A DNA stretch of 64,000 nt from Labilibaculum sp. (GCF_963664555.1 NZ_OY761461.1:2046001-2110000), one strand, 5' to 3'; positions 1 through 8,378 are shown, numbered from the stretch's first letter. The notes: generated from the letters alone by a model not told the origin. Translations and numbers: made by a program.

Positions 1-1366
1 CGAAACCCAAATCAGCATTTTTCATGTAGTCGATCTGTTGCTGAGAAATGATAACAGCTGAAATCAAAACAATAGAAGCTGAAAACTGAAAAATAACCAG
101 AATTCGAGACAGCAAATTGGTGTCGTGATTGCCTGGCAACTTTCCTTTAATGATGGAAGCTGGTGTATATCGGGTGATTGTGATGGCCGGATACAAGCCT
201 GAAATGAGTCCAACAAATAAAGCCATAACAGGAAGACCTGTAAATAGAAGGGGATTTGATAGATAATCAATAGGCAATTCTCTATTCATTAAACGACCAA
301 AAAAGGGCATTAAAACTTCTGCTAGTATTACCCCAAATAGAAGTGCAACGGCAGCCATTAGAGTGGTTCTTCCTAAAAAATCTTTAATTAAATCAATACG
401 CTCTGCACCAATTGCTTTTTTGATACCAATTTGGTTCAGTTTGCTATCGTATTGAACGGTAATAATATTGATGAAATTAATTATGGCGATGATCAAAATT
501 AAAAAAGCCAGAAGAATATGTATGTAAATGGTATTGATATTCCCACCAGGTTTTAAATCTTGCTGATAGTTTGATCTTAGATGAATATCACTTAGTCTTT
601 GGAGGTAAGCTCCTGTTTCCTCACCATATTCACCAAATCCATCATCAAGCATCTGGGTATATTTATCTTCAATTTTCTTAATTGTTGAATTACGATCAAC
701 TCCTTGTTTTACTAAAATATACGTGTAGTATTCCAGACTTTGATGACCAGCATGTTGTGGATAGCCCGAAAATGGCAAAAGCATGTCGAAATCGTAATGA
801 GAGGTAAGTGGAAGGTCTTTTACAACAGCGTTTACTGTTAATAATCTGCCAAACATTTTCAATTCTTTGCCTGCAGCATTGGTAGTTCCAAATAATTTTT
901 CTGCTGTTGAAGCATTTATGACTACACCATTAGGATTGGAAAACAGATTGGTTGATTGTCCGGAGATTGGTTCCAGTGTAAATACCTTATAAAAATTGGT
1001 ATCTACGTAGTGGCAGCGAATTCCGTTGAAATGTTGATCGTTTACTTTTGCATTTTGTGTGAACCCTCTGTATAATTGAGTAATTTCTTCTATTTCTGGT
1101 ATTTGAGAGGCGAAGTTTTCATTGGTTAAACGCAGGCCGATTTCATATGGAGTTAACTTTTCTCCGGCATTATTAAGTAATGAAATTAACTTGTAAATCC
1201 GTTCCTGTTTTGTGTTGAATTTATCGTAGCTCAATTCGTGCTGAACGTAAATAGAAATAAGAATTACGGCAGCCATTCCAACAGCAAGTCCAAAAATGTT
1301 GATAATGGAATTGAGTTTGTCTTTTGCCAGACTCCTGAAAGAGAGTTTAAGTTTGTACCAAAGCAT
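1..1366 (-). CDS. ABC transporter permease, FtsX/MacB type (3' end outside window)
   Basis: An open frame runs from an ATG at 1366 to the window edge, about 455 codons. It starts with a short cytoplasmic stretch (MLWYKLKLSFRSLAKDK), then a membrane helix at about residues 19-41, a long extracytoplasmic domain of the MacB_PCD type, and at least three further helices, the first near residue 280 (HILLAFLILIIAIINFINII). This is the layout of FtsX-type permeases that work with LolD/MacB-like ATPases in export or mechanotransmission. It lies 50 nt after the ATPase gene on the same strand, so the two probably share a transcript. Family assignment is firm. The substrate cannot be told, and the real C-terminus is not visible. 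Confidence 0.88.
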   Translation of the reverse strand, partial: MLWYKLKLSFRSLAKDKLNSIINIFGLAVGMAAVILISIYVQHELSYDKFNTKQERIYKLISLLNNAGEKLTPYEIGLRLTNENFASQIPEIEEITQLYRGFTQNAKVNDQHFNGIRCHYVDTNFYKVFTLEPISGQSTNLFSNPNGVVINASTAEKLFGTTNAAGKELKMFGRLLTVNAVVKDLPLTSHYDFDMLLPFSGYPQHAGHQSLEYYTYILVKQGVDRNSTIKKIEDKYTQMLDDGFGEYGEETGAYLQRLSDIHLRSNYQQDLKPGGNINTIYIHILLAFLILIIAIINFINIITVQYDSKLNQIGIKKAIGAERIDLIKDFLGRTTLMAAVALLFGVILAEVLMPFFGRLMNRELPIDYLSNPLLFTGLPVMALFVGLISGLYPAITITRYTPASIIKGKLPGNHDTNLLSRILVIFQFSASIVLISAVIISQQQIDYMKNADLGF

Positions 1367-1416
1367 ATAGTCGGTTTTATTGGGCGATTAAAAGTAATAA
1401 TATTGTTAGATATATT

Positions 1417-2127
1417 TTATAAAACTGCTGATTCGAGGATATGTGATTGCGGGTCTTTTCTGTTTTCCGAAACTATTTTTCCATCGAATAGATTGATCAC
1501 CCGGTCTGCATATTCCGCATCGCTTTGCGAGTGGGTAACCATTACAATAGTAGTTCCTTCTTTGTGCAATTCTTCGAGCAATTGCATAACTTCTGTGCCG
1601 TTGGTCGAATCGAGATTTCCCGTAGGCTCATCGGCCAAAATTAGTTTCGGATTCGAAACTACAGCTCTTGCTATCGCAACTCTTTGCTGTTGTCCGCCCG
1701 AAAGTTGTTGAGGAAAATGTTTTGCACGGTGATCAATGTTCATGCGTTTCAATACCTGCACTACTTTTTCTTTCCTTTGTGTCGATGGAACTCCCATATA
1801 GAGTAGAGGTAACTCTACATTTTCAAATACATTTAGTTCATCAATCAGGTTAAAACTCTGGAAAATAAAGCCGATGTTTCCTTTTCGGTATTTGGTGCGT
1901 TGTTTTTCACTTTTGTCAGAAATTTCTACTTGATTAAAAGTATAGCTTCCAGTGCTGGGATTATCCAACAAACCAATAATATTTAAGAGTGTTGATTTTC
2001 CACAACCGGATGGTCCCATAATGGCAGCAAATTCACCGGTTTCTATATGTAAGTTTACATGCTGCAAGGCGGATGTTTCAACTTCTTCGGTTCTGAATAC
2101 TTTGCTTAAGTCTTTGGTATGTATCAT
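1417..2127 (-). CDS. ABC transporter ATP-binding protein (LolD/MacB family)
   Basis: 236 residues, the usual size for a stand-alone LolD/MacB-type ATPase. Walker A is GPSGCGKST, the signature LSGGQQQRVAIARA, Walker B LILADEPTGNLD, with the D-loop and a switch His in MVTHSQ. It should energise the FtsX-like permease encoded just downstream. The gene starts 32 nt from a sequence resembling a sigma-54 promoter and is divergent from an NtrC-type activator, which suggests induction by that two-component system. Substrate unknown; antimicrobial-peptide or lipoprotein export would both fit the family. Confidence 0.93.
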   Translation of the reverse strand: MIHTKDLSKVFRTEEVETSALQHVNLHIETGEFAAIMGPSGCGKSTLLNIIGLLDNPSTGSYTFNQVEISDKSEKQRTKYRKGNIGFIFQSFNLIDELNVFENVELPLLYMGVPSTQRKEKVVQVLKRMNIDHRAKHFPQQLSGGQQQRVAIARAVVSNPKLILADEPTGNLDSTNGTEVMQLLEELHKEGTTIVMVTHSQSDAEYADRVINLFDGKIVSENRKDPQSHILESAVL

Positions 2128-2158
2128 TTTTTTAGATTATGTGATTTAAATATTGGCA

Positions 2159-2174
2159 GCCAAGTATTGTGCCA
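2159..2174 (-). promoter_or_regulatory. Candidate sigma-54 (-24/-12) promoter of the ABC operon
   Basis: Read on the minus strand the sequence is TGGCACAATACTTGGC. It matches the sigma-54 consensus TGGCAC-N5-TTGC at the full -24 block and at TTG of the -12 block, with G in place of the final C. Predicted transcription would start near 2148, about 20 nt before the ATPase start codon. The divergent gene encodes a sigma-54 activator, which supports the call. The -12 mismatch is the weak point. Confidence 0.6.
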
Positions 2175-2226
2175 TTTTTAAATGATGCAGAAATACAGGC
2201 GTTTGTGTTTGTGATGAGAAATATAG

Positions 2227-2243
2227 TGTCGGAAAATCCAACA
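2227..2243. promoter_or_regulatory. Inverted repeat, candidate activator-binding site
   Basis: TGTCGGA-AAA-TCCAACA has 7-nt arms with one mismatch. It lies 53-69 bp upstream of the candidate -24 element and 50 bp before the regulator gene, a usual place for an NtrC-type enhancer site. A weaker repeat (TGTAA...TTACA, 2244-2262) follows directly. The binding role is inferred from position only. Confidence 0.35.
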
Positions 2244-2293
2244 TGTAATGTCGATATTTACAACAATATGATTATTTTAACCAAAGAATTTAA

Positions 2294-3676
2294 ATGGATA
2301 AAAGAATGGCTGGAAAAGGAAAGCTTTTAATTATAGATGATAATGAGGAGCTATTGTTTGCTCTGCAATTATTTCTCAACTCTCATTTTGCGAAAATAGA
2401 TACCATTAAGAATCCCAATCAGTTGCTATCACAGCTTGAAGTGGACGAGTATGATGTTTATTTGTTGGATATGAATTTTAAAGCAGGAATCAATTCGGGA
2501 AATGAAGGTTTGTATTGGTTAAAGCGAATATTGGAATTTGATGCAAATGCTTGTGTGGTGTTGATTACAGCTTACGGTGATGTAGAATTGGCGGTGAAAG
2601 CAATGAAAGAGGGGGCAGTTGATTTTATTCAGAAATCATGGGACGAAAATAAGATTCTTTCAACCTTGCTGTCGGCTTTAAAATTGCGGAATTCAAAGCT
2701 TGAGATAAAAGGATTGAAGGAAAAGCAGAAACAGATCAATCATCAGATCAATAGAAACACTCAATTTGTAAGAGGTACTTCGAAAGCCATGACTGAAGTG
2801 TTTCGAACCGTTGAGAAAGTGGCGGGAACCGAGGCGAATGTTTTAATTGTAGGAGAGAATGGCACAGGGAAAGAGGTAATTGCCCGTGAGCTTCATTTGT
2901 CCTCGCACCGAAAAGATCAGGTATTTGTAAGTATTGATTTGGGTTCTTTAAGCGAAAACTTATTTGAAAGCGAACTATTTGGTTCTAAAAAAGGCGCATT
3001 TACTGATGCAAAAGAAGATCGTATGGGGCGATTTGAATTGGCATCGGGTGGAACACTTTTTCTGGATGAAATCGGAAATATTCCCTTGCATCTGCAAACA
3101 AAATTATTGACAGCCATTCAAAACAAACAAATTGTTCCATTGGGTGGAAATACACCAATTGATGTGGATGTTCGCATACTGGCTGCTACCAATTGTAATT
3201 TGTTTGAAATGGTGTCTAATGGAACTTTCAGGGAAGATTTGTTGTATCGATTGAATACTATTGCAATAGAATTACCGCCTTTGCGCGAACGGATTGAGGA
3301 TATTCCTGAATTGGCTGATTTTTTTCTGCATAAATATGCCGATCAGTATCAGAAAGGAGAATGTGTTTTTGAAAAATCAGCAGTAAAGAAACTTTCACAA
3401 CATTCATGGCCGGGAAATATTCGGGAATTTCAACACATTATCGAAAAATCAGTTATCTTATCCGAAACAAAAAAATTAGCTGCTGTTGATGTATTAATTG
3501 GAGAGGAATTGCAATTGTCTAAAAAAATATCAGACAGTCTTAATTTGTCTGATAACGAGAAGTTTTTAATTGAGAAAGCAATAAAGCACACAGGCGGGAA
3601 TATGAGTCTTGCGGCAAAGGAGTTGGGAATAAACCGATCTACATTGTACGATAAAATTAGAAAGTATGATTTATAA
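2294..3676 (+). CDS. Sigma-54-dependent response regulator, NtrC family
   Basis: 460 residues in three domains. The receiver domain (about 9-125) has the acidic pair at 15-16, phosphoacceptor Asp59 (YLLDM) and Lys114. The AAA+ domain (about 158-390) has Walker A GENGTGKE at 187-194, the sigma-54 contact loop as GAFTDA (234-239; the classical form is GAFTGA) and Walker B TLFLDE. The C-terminus is a Fis-type helix-turn-helix (GNMSLAAKELGINRSTLYDKIRK). The stop overlaps the start of the kinase gene by 11 nt, so the two are translationally coupled partners. The likely target is the divergent ABC exporter operon, perhaps with its own promoter as well. Confidence 0.95.
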   Translation: MDKRMAGKGKLLIIDDNEELLFALQLFLNSHFAKIDTIKNPNQLLSQLEVDEYDVYLLDMNFKAGINSGNEGLYWLKRILEFDANACVVLITAYGDVELAVKAMKEGAVDFIQKSWDENKILSTLLSALKLRNSKLEIKGLKEKQKQINHQINRNTQFVRGTSKAMTEVFRTVEKVAGTEANVLIVGENGTGKEVIARELHLSSHRKDQVFVSIDLGSLSENLFESELFGSKKGAFTDAKEDRMGRFELASGGTLFLDEIGNIPLHLQTKLLTAIQNKQIVPLGGNTPIDVDVRILAATNCNLFEMVSNGTFREDLLYRLNTIAIELPPLRERIEDIPELADFFLHKYADQYQKGECVFEKSAVKKLSQHSWPGNIREFQHIIEKSVILSETKKLAAVDVLIGEELQLSKKISDSLNLSDNEKFLIEKAIKHTGGNMSLAAKELGINRSTLYDKIRKYDL

Positions 3677-5015
3677 AAGATTCTATGTTTGGATAGTTGC
3701 ACAAATCATTTTGTTATCGCTTACGCCAGTTTTGTTCTGGTTTTTACTCTCAAAAGAGTACATGGTGGTAACTACTTACAGCCTTATGGTTTTGTGGGTT
3801 TTACAGGTTGTATATCTGATTTGGTATATCAATAAAACGAATCGTGATTTGTCCCGGTTTTTTGCAGCTTTTCAATATCAGGATTCAACATTGGTATTTA
3901 ACCAGCATAAAAAAGATAAAGCTTTTCAAAAACTGCATCAAAGTTTTAATGGTATTATTAATGCATTCGGGAAAGTAAAAATTGAAAAGGAAAAAGATTT
4001 TGTTTTCTTTCAAAATACGGTAGAATTAGTGGGGGTTGGATTGTTGGCTTTCGATCACAAAGGGAATGTAAGGTTGTGCAACAAAGCATTTAAGGAACTC
4101 TTTCTGGTTAAGGAATTTCAGAATATTTCAGACTTGGTTTGTATTGATGGTGAGTTCCCGGATTTTTTATTTCGGGTGAAGACAGGGACTCAAAAGCTCA
4201 GGAAATATTTGGTGAAAAACCGAATTTTAAAATTGGCGGTTAAGGCTGTTGATTTTCGTTTGGAAGATGACTGTATCAAATTGATTGCTTTTCAGGATAT
4301 AAAAAATGCAATCGATCAGGGTGAAATGGATGCAATGCATAAATTGATTCGTGTTTTTACGCATGAAATTATGAATTCGGTAAGTCCAATATCAATGTTA
4401 TCGGGTAGTTTAATCGATTTGTATGAGAAAAACGGAGATCAGGCCTGCAAGGAGTTGTTAAGCGAAGGAGCTATTTCCAATACGCTGATGGGATTGAAAA
4501 CGATTCGTAAAAGAAGTAAAGGCTTAATTGCTTTTGTTGATGAATACAAGAATTTAACACAGCTTCCGAAACCGCATTTTGAATTGTTTTCCGTTGAAAA
4601 ATTATTTTCACATATCGATTCTTTGTTTAAGGAAGAGTTTAAAACAGAAAATATTGAATTTACAACCCATCTTCAGGATTCTCAGCAAGAGTTGATTGCT
4701 GATGAAAAGCTAATTTCTCAAGTCTTGATTAATTTGATCCGGAATTCGATTGAGGCGCTCAAAAACACAGAATCCAAGTCAATTTCGATTTCAACAGGGC
4801 AGGGAAATCCGGTTAACTTTATTATTGTTAGGGATAACGGCATGGGAATCTCCGATGATGTGATTGATACTATTTTTACGCCTTTTTTTACTACAAAGGA
4901 GAAAGGTTCTGGGATCGGTTTAAATCTTTCCAGACAAATTATGAGGTTGCACGGGGGAACAATATCAGCTCGTTCGAAACCAGATCGGCTTACAGAGTTT
5001 TCTCTTCAGTTTTAA
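3666..5015 (+). CDS. Sensor histidine kinase, partner of the NtrC-type regulator
   Basis: 449 residues. Two membrane helices at about 8-28 and 34-55 with almost no periplasmic loop suggest sensing in or near the membrane. A PAS-like segment (about 110-215) follows, then the phospho-acceptor His233 in FTHEIMNSVSP. The ATPase domain has an N-box (NLIRNSIEAL), DNGMGIS, FTPFFTTK and GSGIGLNLSRQI. The H-box plus PAS arrangement is that of NtrB/NtrY-like kinases that phosphorylate NtrC-type regulators. It starts inside the regulator's last codons. The signal sensed is unknown. Confidence 0.93.
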   Translation: MIYKRFYVWIVAQIILLSLTPVLFWFLLSKEYMVVTTYSLMVLWVLQVVYLIWYINKTNRDLSRFFAAFQYQDSTLVFNQHKKDKAFQKLHQSFNGIINAFGKVKIEKEKDFVFFQNTVELVGVGLLAFDHKGNVRLCNKAFKELFLVKEFQNISDLVCIDGEFPDFLFRVKTGTQKLRKYLVKNRILKLAVKAVDFRLEDDCIKLIAFQDIKNAIDQGEMDAMHKLIRVFTHEIMNSVSPISMLSGSLIDLYEKNGDQACKELLSEGAISNTLMGLKTIRKRSKGLIAFVDEYKNLTQLPKPHFELFSVEKLFSHIDSLFKEEFKTENIEFTTHLQDSQQELIADEKLISQVLINLIRNSIEALKNTESKSISISTGQGNPVNFIIVRDNGMGISDDVIDTIFTPFFTTKEKGSGIGLNLSRQIMRLHGGTISARSKPDRLTEFSLQF

Positions 5016-5079
5016 GTAGTTATGTGAATGTTTTAAATAGATTGATTTAGGAAATCTGAAATTTTATTGAAGAAAAAAA

Positions 5080-5095
5080 GCGGGAATTAACCCGC
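5080..5095 (-). terminator. Intrinsic terminator overlapping the DUF3795 stop codon
   Basis: Stem GCGGG/CCCGC with the loop TTAATT, followed on the minus strand by seven T. The TAA stop of the DUF3795 gene lies in the loop, so its last two sense codons form part of the stem. Confidence 0.75.
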
Positions 5096-5458
5096 TATAT
5101 TATTCCGTCTCAATTCATCAAGGTCTATTCTGGATATTTTTTCGTCCAGTGTTTGAAGCAGCTCATTTAACTTACTGCAAGGATACTCGGAACATTCTGC
5201 ACAGGTGTCGAATAATTTCTCCCGGGCACAGGCTCTAACCTGACATTCTTCACAATGACGAAATTTCTTTCCCCAAGGTTCCAGACAACCTTTACACGTT
5301 ATTTCACAGGCATCGTATTGGTTTTTTTTATCAGACCAAAGCTCTGCAATCTTAATTCGAACATTTTCCTGTCCTTTCTGCGTAGCGACGTAAGCAGGAC
5401 AGGTTGAACAGTTGATTCCACAGTAAGATATTCTTTCTTTCTCCTGAATTCGCCTCAT
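5087..5458 (-). CDS. DUF3795 Cys-rich protein
   Basis: 123 residues with many paired cysteines: YCGINCSTCPAY near the N-terminus, CEITCKGC, HCEECQVRAC and CAECSEYPC. This spacing is typical of DUF3795, which is thought to bind metal or an FeS cluster; its function is not known. No signal peptide, so cytoplasmic. It stands alone, convergent with the kinase gene, and ends in its own terminator. Family call is good, role unknown. Confidence 0.85.
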   Translation of the reverse strand: MRRIQEKERISYCGINCSTCPAYVATQKGQENVRIKIAELWSDKKNQYDACEITCKGCLEPWGKKFRHCEECQVRACAREKLFDTCAECSEYPCSKLNELLQTLDEKISRIDLDELRRNNIAG

Positions 5459-5671
5459 TTTAATACTGGATTATTTATTTTTATTGTAATTTCAATTCTT
5501 TATTACGGAATTATATCTTTAAATATAACTATTTTGCGAGTGTTTTTCAAGATGTTTTTGGGCTTATTGGTTATAAATTAGGTGATGATTTATTCTTGTT
5601 TTACTGAGAAAAAGAATATTTGAGTTTTTACTTTTAGGACAGCATTTAAATTGATTAAAAGGACATTAAAA

Positions 5672-5697
5672 ATCCCCGAAGAATTTTCTTCGGGGAT
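5672..5697 (-). terminator. Intrinsic terminator after the DUF2892 gene
   Basis: A perfect inverted repeat with 12-nt arms (ATCCCCGAAGAA / TTCTTCGGGGAT), followed on the minus strand by five T. It ends the DUF2892/SRPBCC gene group. Confidence 0.85.
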
Positions 5698-5714
5698 GTA
5701 CTTTTTGGATTATC

Positions 5715-5930
5715 TTATTCTTTATGCTCTTTGCCTTTGCAGGTGTCAATACTTAAAAGGCTGTAAGGAGGGCAATATCCAATCAGGCTGGTCAGAAACA
5801 TAACTCCAGCAATTACAAGTAGAACTATTCCTATTGTTCCGGTAATAAGATCTGTGAAATATAGAGTTGCTAAAATAAGAGCAATAATGACTCTTAGTAT
5901 CCGATCTGTTTTCCCCATGTTTTTTTTCAT
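5715..5930 (-). CDS. DUF2892 (YgaP-type) small membrane protein
   Basis: 71 residues beginning MKKNMGKTDRILRVIIA. Two membrane helices lie at about 10-30 and 33-52, with a GYCPPYSLL motif after the second, the pattern of the DUF2892 inner-membrane domain. The frame is open further upstream to 6107, but that part overlaps the SRPBCC gene and has no family similarity, so the ATG at 5930 is preferred; it lies 13 nt after the SRPBCC stop. Function unknown; in YgaP the same domain anchors a rhodanese. Confidence 0.85.
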   Translation of the reverse strand: MKKNMGKTDRILRVIIALILATLYFTDLITGTIGIVLLVIAGVMFLTSLIGYCPPYSLLSIDTCKGKEHKE

Positions 5931-5943
5931 GATAGTTGAGTTT

Positions 5944-6495
5944 TTAGTTAATACTTTCAATTGTTGATTCAATAAGTATAGGTTGTTTTTCAGCAAAGTT
6001 TTTAAACCGTGCCAAATTGGTTGAATCGATTTCCTGAAAAGTTTTGGTGAAAAATAAGAACAGGGATTTGGCAAATGGATTGGTTCCTTCAATAGAATAC
6101 CCAGCAATTATTTTAGTGCCGTTATCCGATTTTTTAAATGAAAATTGATTGTATTTGTGCATCCATCCTGCTGTAAAATCCATTTCAAGCATTTCGTTTT
6201 CTTTGTAGCCGGTTAGGGTTTCTATTAATTCTACAATTTTGCCATCATTATCAATCATCAACTTGTATTTACTGCCAACTTTATCTTCAGTTTCGGCAAT
6301 TGACTCAAAACTTTTTACTTCAGTTAACCATTCCGAAAGTCGGTTGTGATCATTGAATAATTGAAAAACCTCTTCTACCGGACGATTAATTTCAGTTTCC
6401 AGCTGATACTCTTGTTTGTTTAGAAAAAGACCAAGAACAACAAAGGCAAGAAACACAATAAGCAATATAATGCCCGACTTTTTAAGCGTTTTCAT
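5944..6495 (-). CDS. SRPBCC-family (START-like) protein, membrane-anchored
   Basis: 183 residues. One N-terminal helix (GIILLIVFLAFVVLGLFL) is followed by a START/SRPBCC-like domain starting at EYQLETEINRPVEEVFQLFNDHNRLSEW, a typical polyketide-cyclase-like opening. It follows a second SRPBCC gene by 11 nt and has the same anchor-plus-domain plan, so the pair probably arose by duplication. These domains bind hydrophobic ligands; no ligand can be named here. Confidence 0.82.
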   Translation of the reverse strand: MKTLKKSGIILLIVFLAFVVLGLFLNKQEYQLETEINRPVEEVFQLFNDHNRLSEWLTEVKSFESIAETEDKVGSKYKLMIDNDGKIVELIETLTGYKENEMLEMDFTAGWMHKYNQFSFKKSDNGTKIIAGYSIEGTNPFAKSLFLFFTKTFQEIDSTNLARFKNFAEKQPILIESTIESIN

Positions 6496-6506
6496 ATGGT
6501 TGTAAT

Positions 6507-7031
6507 TTATTTTTCGATGAATGATTTAAAATCTGTCATTCCTTTTTTGAAATCAGGACCAATTGCTTTATCAATATCCATAAATACCATCATCAAGGTA
6601 GTTGGAAATGTATTATTGCCTTTAAATCCCCAGGTAACTTCAGTTCCTTCATCTACTTGCCTGATAGTAAAAAAGCCGGTACTGGTTGATTCAAATGGTT
6701 TCAGAAAGCGAAGTTCAGTTTCGATATAAGAGTTAGGTTCTATTTTGGTAATTTCCTGTTCGCCTTCTCCAACTTCTTTATTTCCGATCCAATGAGTTGT
6801 TGAACCAACCTCTCCGTCGGTTCCATTGTATTCAATTATCATTTCAGGGTCTTTAGAACCCCATGGTGACCATGCTTGTTGATCTTTAAGAGAGCAAAGA
6901 CTTTTGAAAACCGTGTCGATATTGGTTGAAACAACAATTTTTCGTTCAACTTGATAGGTTTTAGGAGCCATAAAATGAAGGATAGCCACAAGCAGTCCAA
7001 TTCCAACTAGAATGTAAAGCAAGATTTTCAT
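6507..7031 (-). CDS. SRPBCC-family (START-like) protein, membrane-anchored
   Basis: 174 residues. An N-terminal helix (ILLYILVGIGLLVAILHF) precedes an SRPBCC domain (TYQVERKIVVSTNIDTVFKSL ... WSPWGSKDP). It is the first gene of a three-gene set with the second SRPBCC protein and the DUF2892 protein, with gaps of 11 and 13 nt. It may act on or bind a lipid-like ligand at the membrane; this is inferred from the fold only. Confidence 0.82.
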   Translation of the reverse strand: MKILLYILVGIGLLVAILHFMAPKTYQVERKIVVSTNIDTVFKSLCSLKDQQAWSPWGSKDPEMIIEYNGTDGEVGSTTHWIGNKEVGEGEQEITKIEPNSYIETELRFLKPFESTSTGFFTIRQVDEGTEVTWGFKGNNTFPTTLMMVFMDIDKAIGPDFKKGMTDFKSFIEK

Positions 7032-7115
7032 AATGTAAATGTTTAGTTAGCAATTATTTATTTTGTGTGGTAATACATTTACTAAAGATAAGAAATTTTT
7101 ATTTGGAGAAATAAA

Positions 7116-7143
7116 AAAAGAGTCCAGAATAAAGGACTCTTTT
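7116..7143 (-). terminator. Intrinsic terminator after asnA
   Basis: Stem AAAAGAGTCC/GGACTCTTTT around an 8-nt loop. A-rich on one side and T-rich on the other, it can work in both directions and sits just after the asnA stop at 7162. Confidence 0.8.
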
Positions 7144-7161
7144 GCGAATTATAATGTTGAT

Positions 7162-8199
7162 TTACAAGAATATAATGCCTGCTTTTTTACTGGCATCCCT
7201 TAATTCATCTGGCCAGATACTTGATTGTACTTCTCCGATATGAGCTTTTCTTAGTAAAAACATACATAATCTTGATTGTCCGATTCCACCTCCAATTGAG
7301 TAAGGCAGTTTTCCTGCCAGTAGTTTTTTGTGAAACATGAGATCTTTTCTTTTTTCTTCTCCACTTATTTTAAGTTGTAGTTTTAATGCTTCTTCATCAA
7401 CCCGAATACCCATTGAAGAAATCTCGAATGATTGTTCAAGTACAGGATTCCAAAGTAAAATGTCACCATTTAAACCATGATATCCATTCGAGCTTGGGGT
7501 GGTCCAATCATCATAGTCGGGAGCTCTTCCGTCATGAGGTTCTCCGTTGGCAAGCTCACCTCCAATGCCAATAATAAATACAGCGCCAAATTCTTTAGTA
7601 ACTTTTCCTTCCCGTTCCTTGGGAGTTAAATCGGGGTATTGTTCTAATAAATCTTCAGAATGAATAAATGTTATTTCTTCTGGTAAAAAGGGCTTAAGAG
7701 GTGCATAGTACTCGCTTAGAATATATTCGGTTCTTTTTAGCGAAGAATATATTTGTTTTACGGTTTTCTTTAAGAAATTGAGATTTCGGTCAGCTTTTGT
7801 AATTGATTTTTCCCAATCCCATTGATCCACATAGATTGAGTGAATGTTGGTGAAAATTTCATCGGGTCGAAGAGCATTCATGTCTGTGTATAAGCCTTTT
7901 CCAATGGGAATGTCTAGTTTTCCCAGCATAAAGCGTTTCCACTTCGCAAGAGAATGAACAACTTCTGCGGTTTGATCATCCAATCCTTTAATTGGAAATG
8001 CAACAGGGCGTTCGATGCCATTTAAATCATCATTAAGTCCAGTGCCTTTCATAACAATCATTGGTGCAGTTACTCTACGCAGCTTTAATTCGGCTGCCAA
8101 GTGCAATTGAAATTGATCTTTAATAAATTTAATTGCTTTTTCGGTTGCTTCAAGATCCAATGTGCTTTGGTAATCTTTTGGGATAAATAAGTTTTTCAT
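7162..8199 (-). CDS. asnA: Aspartate-ammonia ligase (asparagine synthetase A)
   Basis: 345 residues, slightly longer than the enterobacterial enzyme. It makes asparagine from aspartate, ammonia and ATP in the cytoplasm and belongs to the class II aminoacyl-tRNA synthetase fold. Typical segments are the N-terminal LRRVTAPMIVMKGTGLNDDLNG, FPIKG, the YTDMNALRPDE region, VDQWDWEK, DGRAPDYDDW and the C-terminal motif-3-like GGGIGQSRLCMFLL. The coding sequence appears complete. It is monocistronic, bounded by a terminator downstream and by an unusual 300-nt leader upstream that carries two Asn-rich peptide ORFs, each followed by a terminator (separate entries). This points to control by the supply of charged Asn-tRNA. 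Confidence 0.96.
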   Translation of the reverse strand: MKNLFIPKDYQSTLDLEATEKAIKFIKDQFQLHLAAELKLRRVTAPMIVMKGTGLNDDLNGIERPVAFPIKGLDDQTAEVVHSLAKWKRFMLGKLDIPIGKGLYTDMNALRPDEIFTNIHSIYVDQWDWEKSITKADRNLNFLKKTVKQIYSSLKRTEYILSEYYAPLKPFLPEEITFIHSEDLLEQYPDLTPKEREGKVTKEFGAVFIIGIGGELANGEPHDGRAPDYDDWTTPSSNGYHGLNGDILLWNPVLEQSFEISSMGIRVDEEALKLQLKISGEEKRKDLMFHKKLLAGKLPYSIGGGIGQSRLCMFLLRKAHIGEVQSSIWPDELRDASKKAGIIFL

Positions 8200-8256
8200 T
8201 TGTTAAAATTTTTGATAGAGAGGAGTTTTCCTCGGGTTAAATTGATTCAAAAAAAA

Positions 8257-8282
8257 AGCCTTTCTCGTTGAAGAGAAAGGCT
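8257..8282 (-). terminator. Attenuator terminator 2 in the asnA leader
   Basis: Perfect 10-bp stem (AGCCTTTCTC / GAGAAAGGCT on either strand) with a 6-nt loop, followed on the minus strand by a run of eight T. It lies 25 nt after the stop codon of leader peptide 2 and 58 nt before the asnA start. The sequence GAGAAGG at 8303-8309, which begins inside the leader stop codon, could pair with its first arm through a one-base bulge and so act as antiterminator. Confidence 0.85.
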
Positions 8283-8307
8283 GAAATATGCATAACAATA
8301 TCCCTTC

Positions 8308-8361
8308 TCACCTTGTAGGAGAATTATTATTGTTGTTATTATTTTTAAATTGTTTATCCAT
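8308..8361 (-). CDS. Asn leader peptide 2 of the asnA attenuator
   Basis: A 17-codon ORF on the minus strand encoding MDKQFKNNNNNNNSPTR. Seven Asn codons stand in a row (AAT AAT AAC AAC AAT AAT AAT, 8323-8343). The ATG follows an A-rich stretch right after terminator 1. Its 3' end can form a hairpin (TTCTCCT with AGG-T-GAGAA, one bulge), and the second arm of that hairpin overlaps the antiterminator strand. In the standard attenuation model a ribosome stalled for lack of charged Asn-tRNA would leave GAGAAGG free to pair with the terminator arm, while a ribosome at the TGA would cover it. The amino acid repeated is the product of the downstream enzyme. Translation is inferred. Confidence 0.82.
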   Translation of the reverse strand: MDKQFKNNNNNNNSPTR

Positions 8362-8378
8362 TTTTTTTATAAAAAAAA

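Noticed and set aside
2294..5015. Regulator-kinase pair as control of nearby DUF3795 or SRPBCC genes
   Set aside because: No sigma-54-like sequence was found before those genes, while one is present before the divergent ABC operon.
5931..6107. Longer form of the DUF2892 protein
   Set aside because: The extra 59 residues overlap the SRPBCC gene and show no similarity to any family; the inner ATG fits the domain start.
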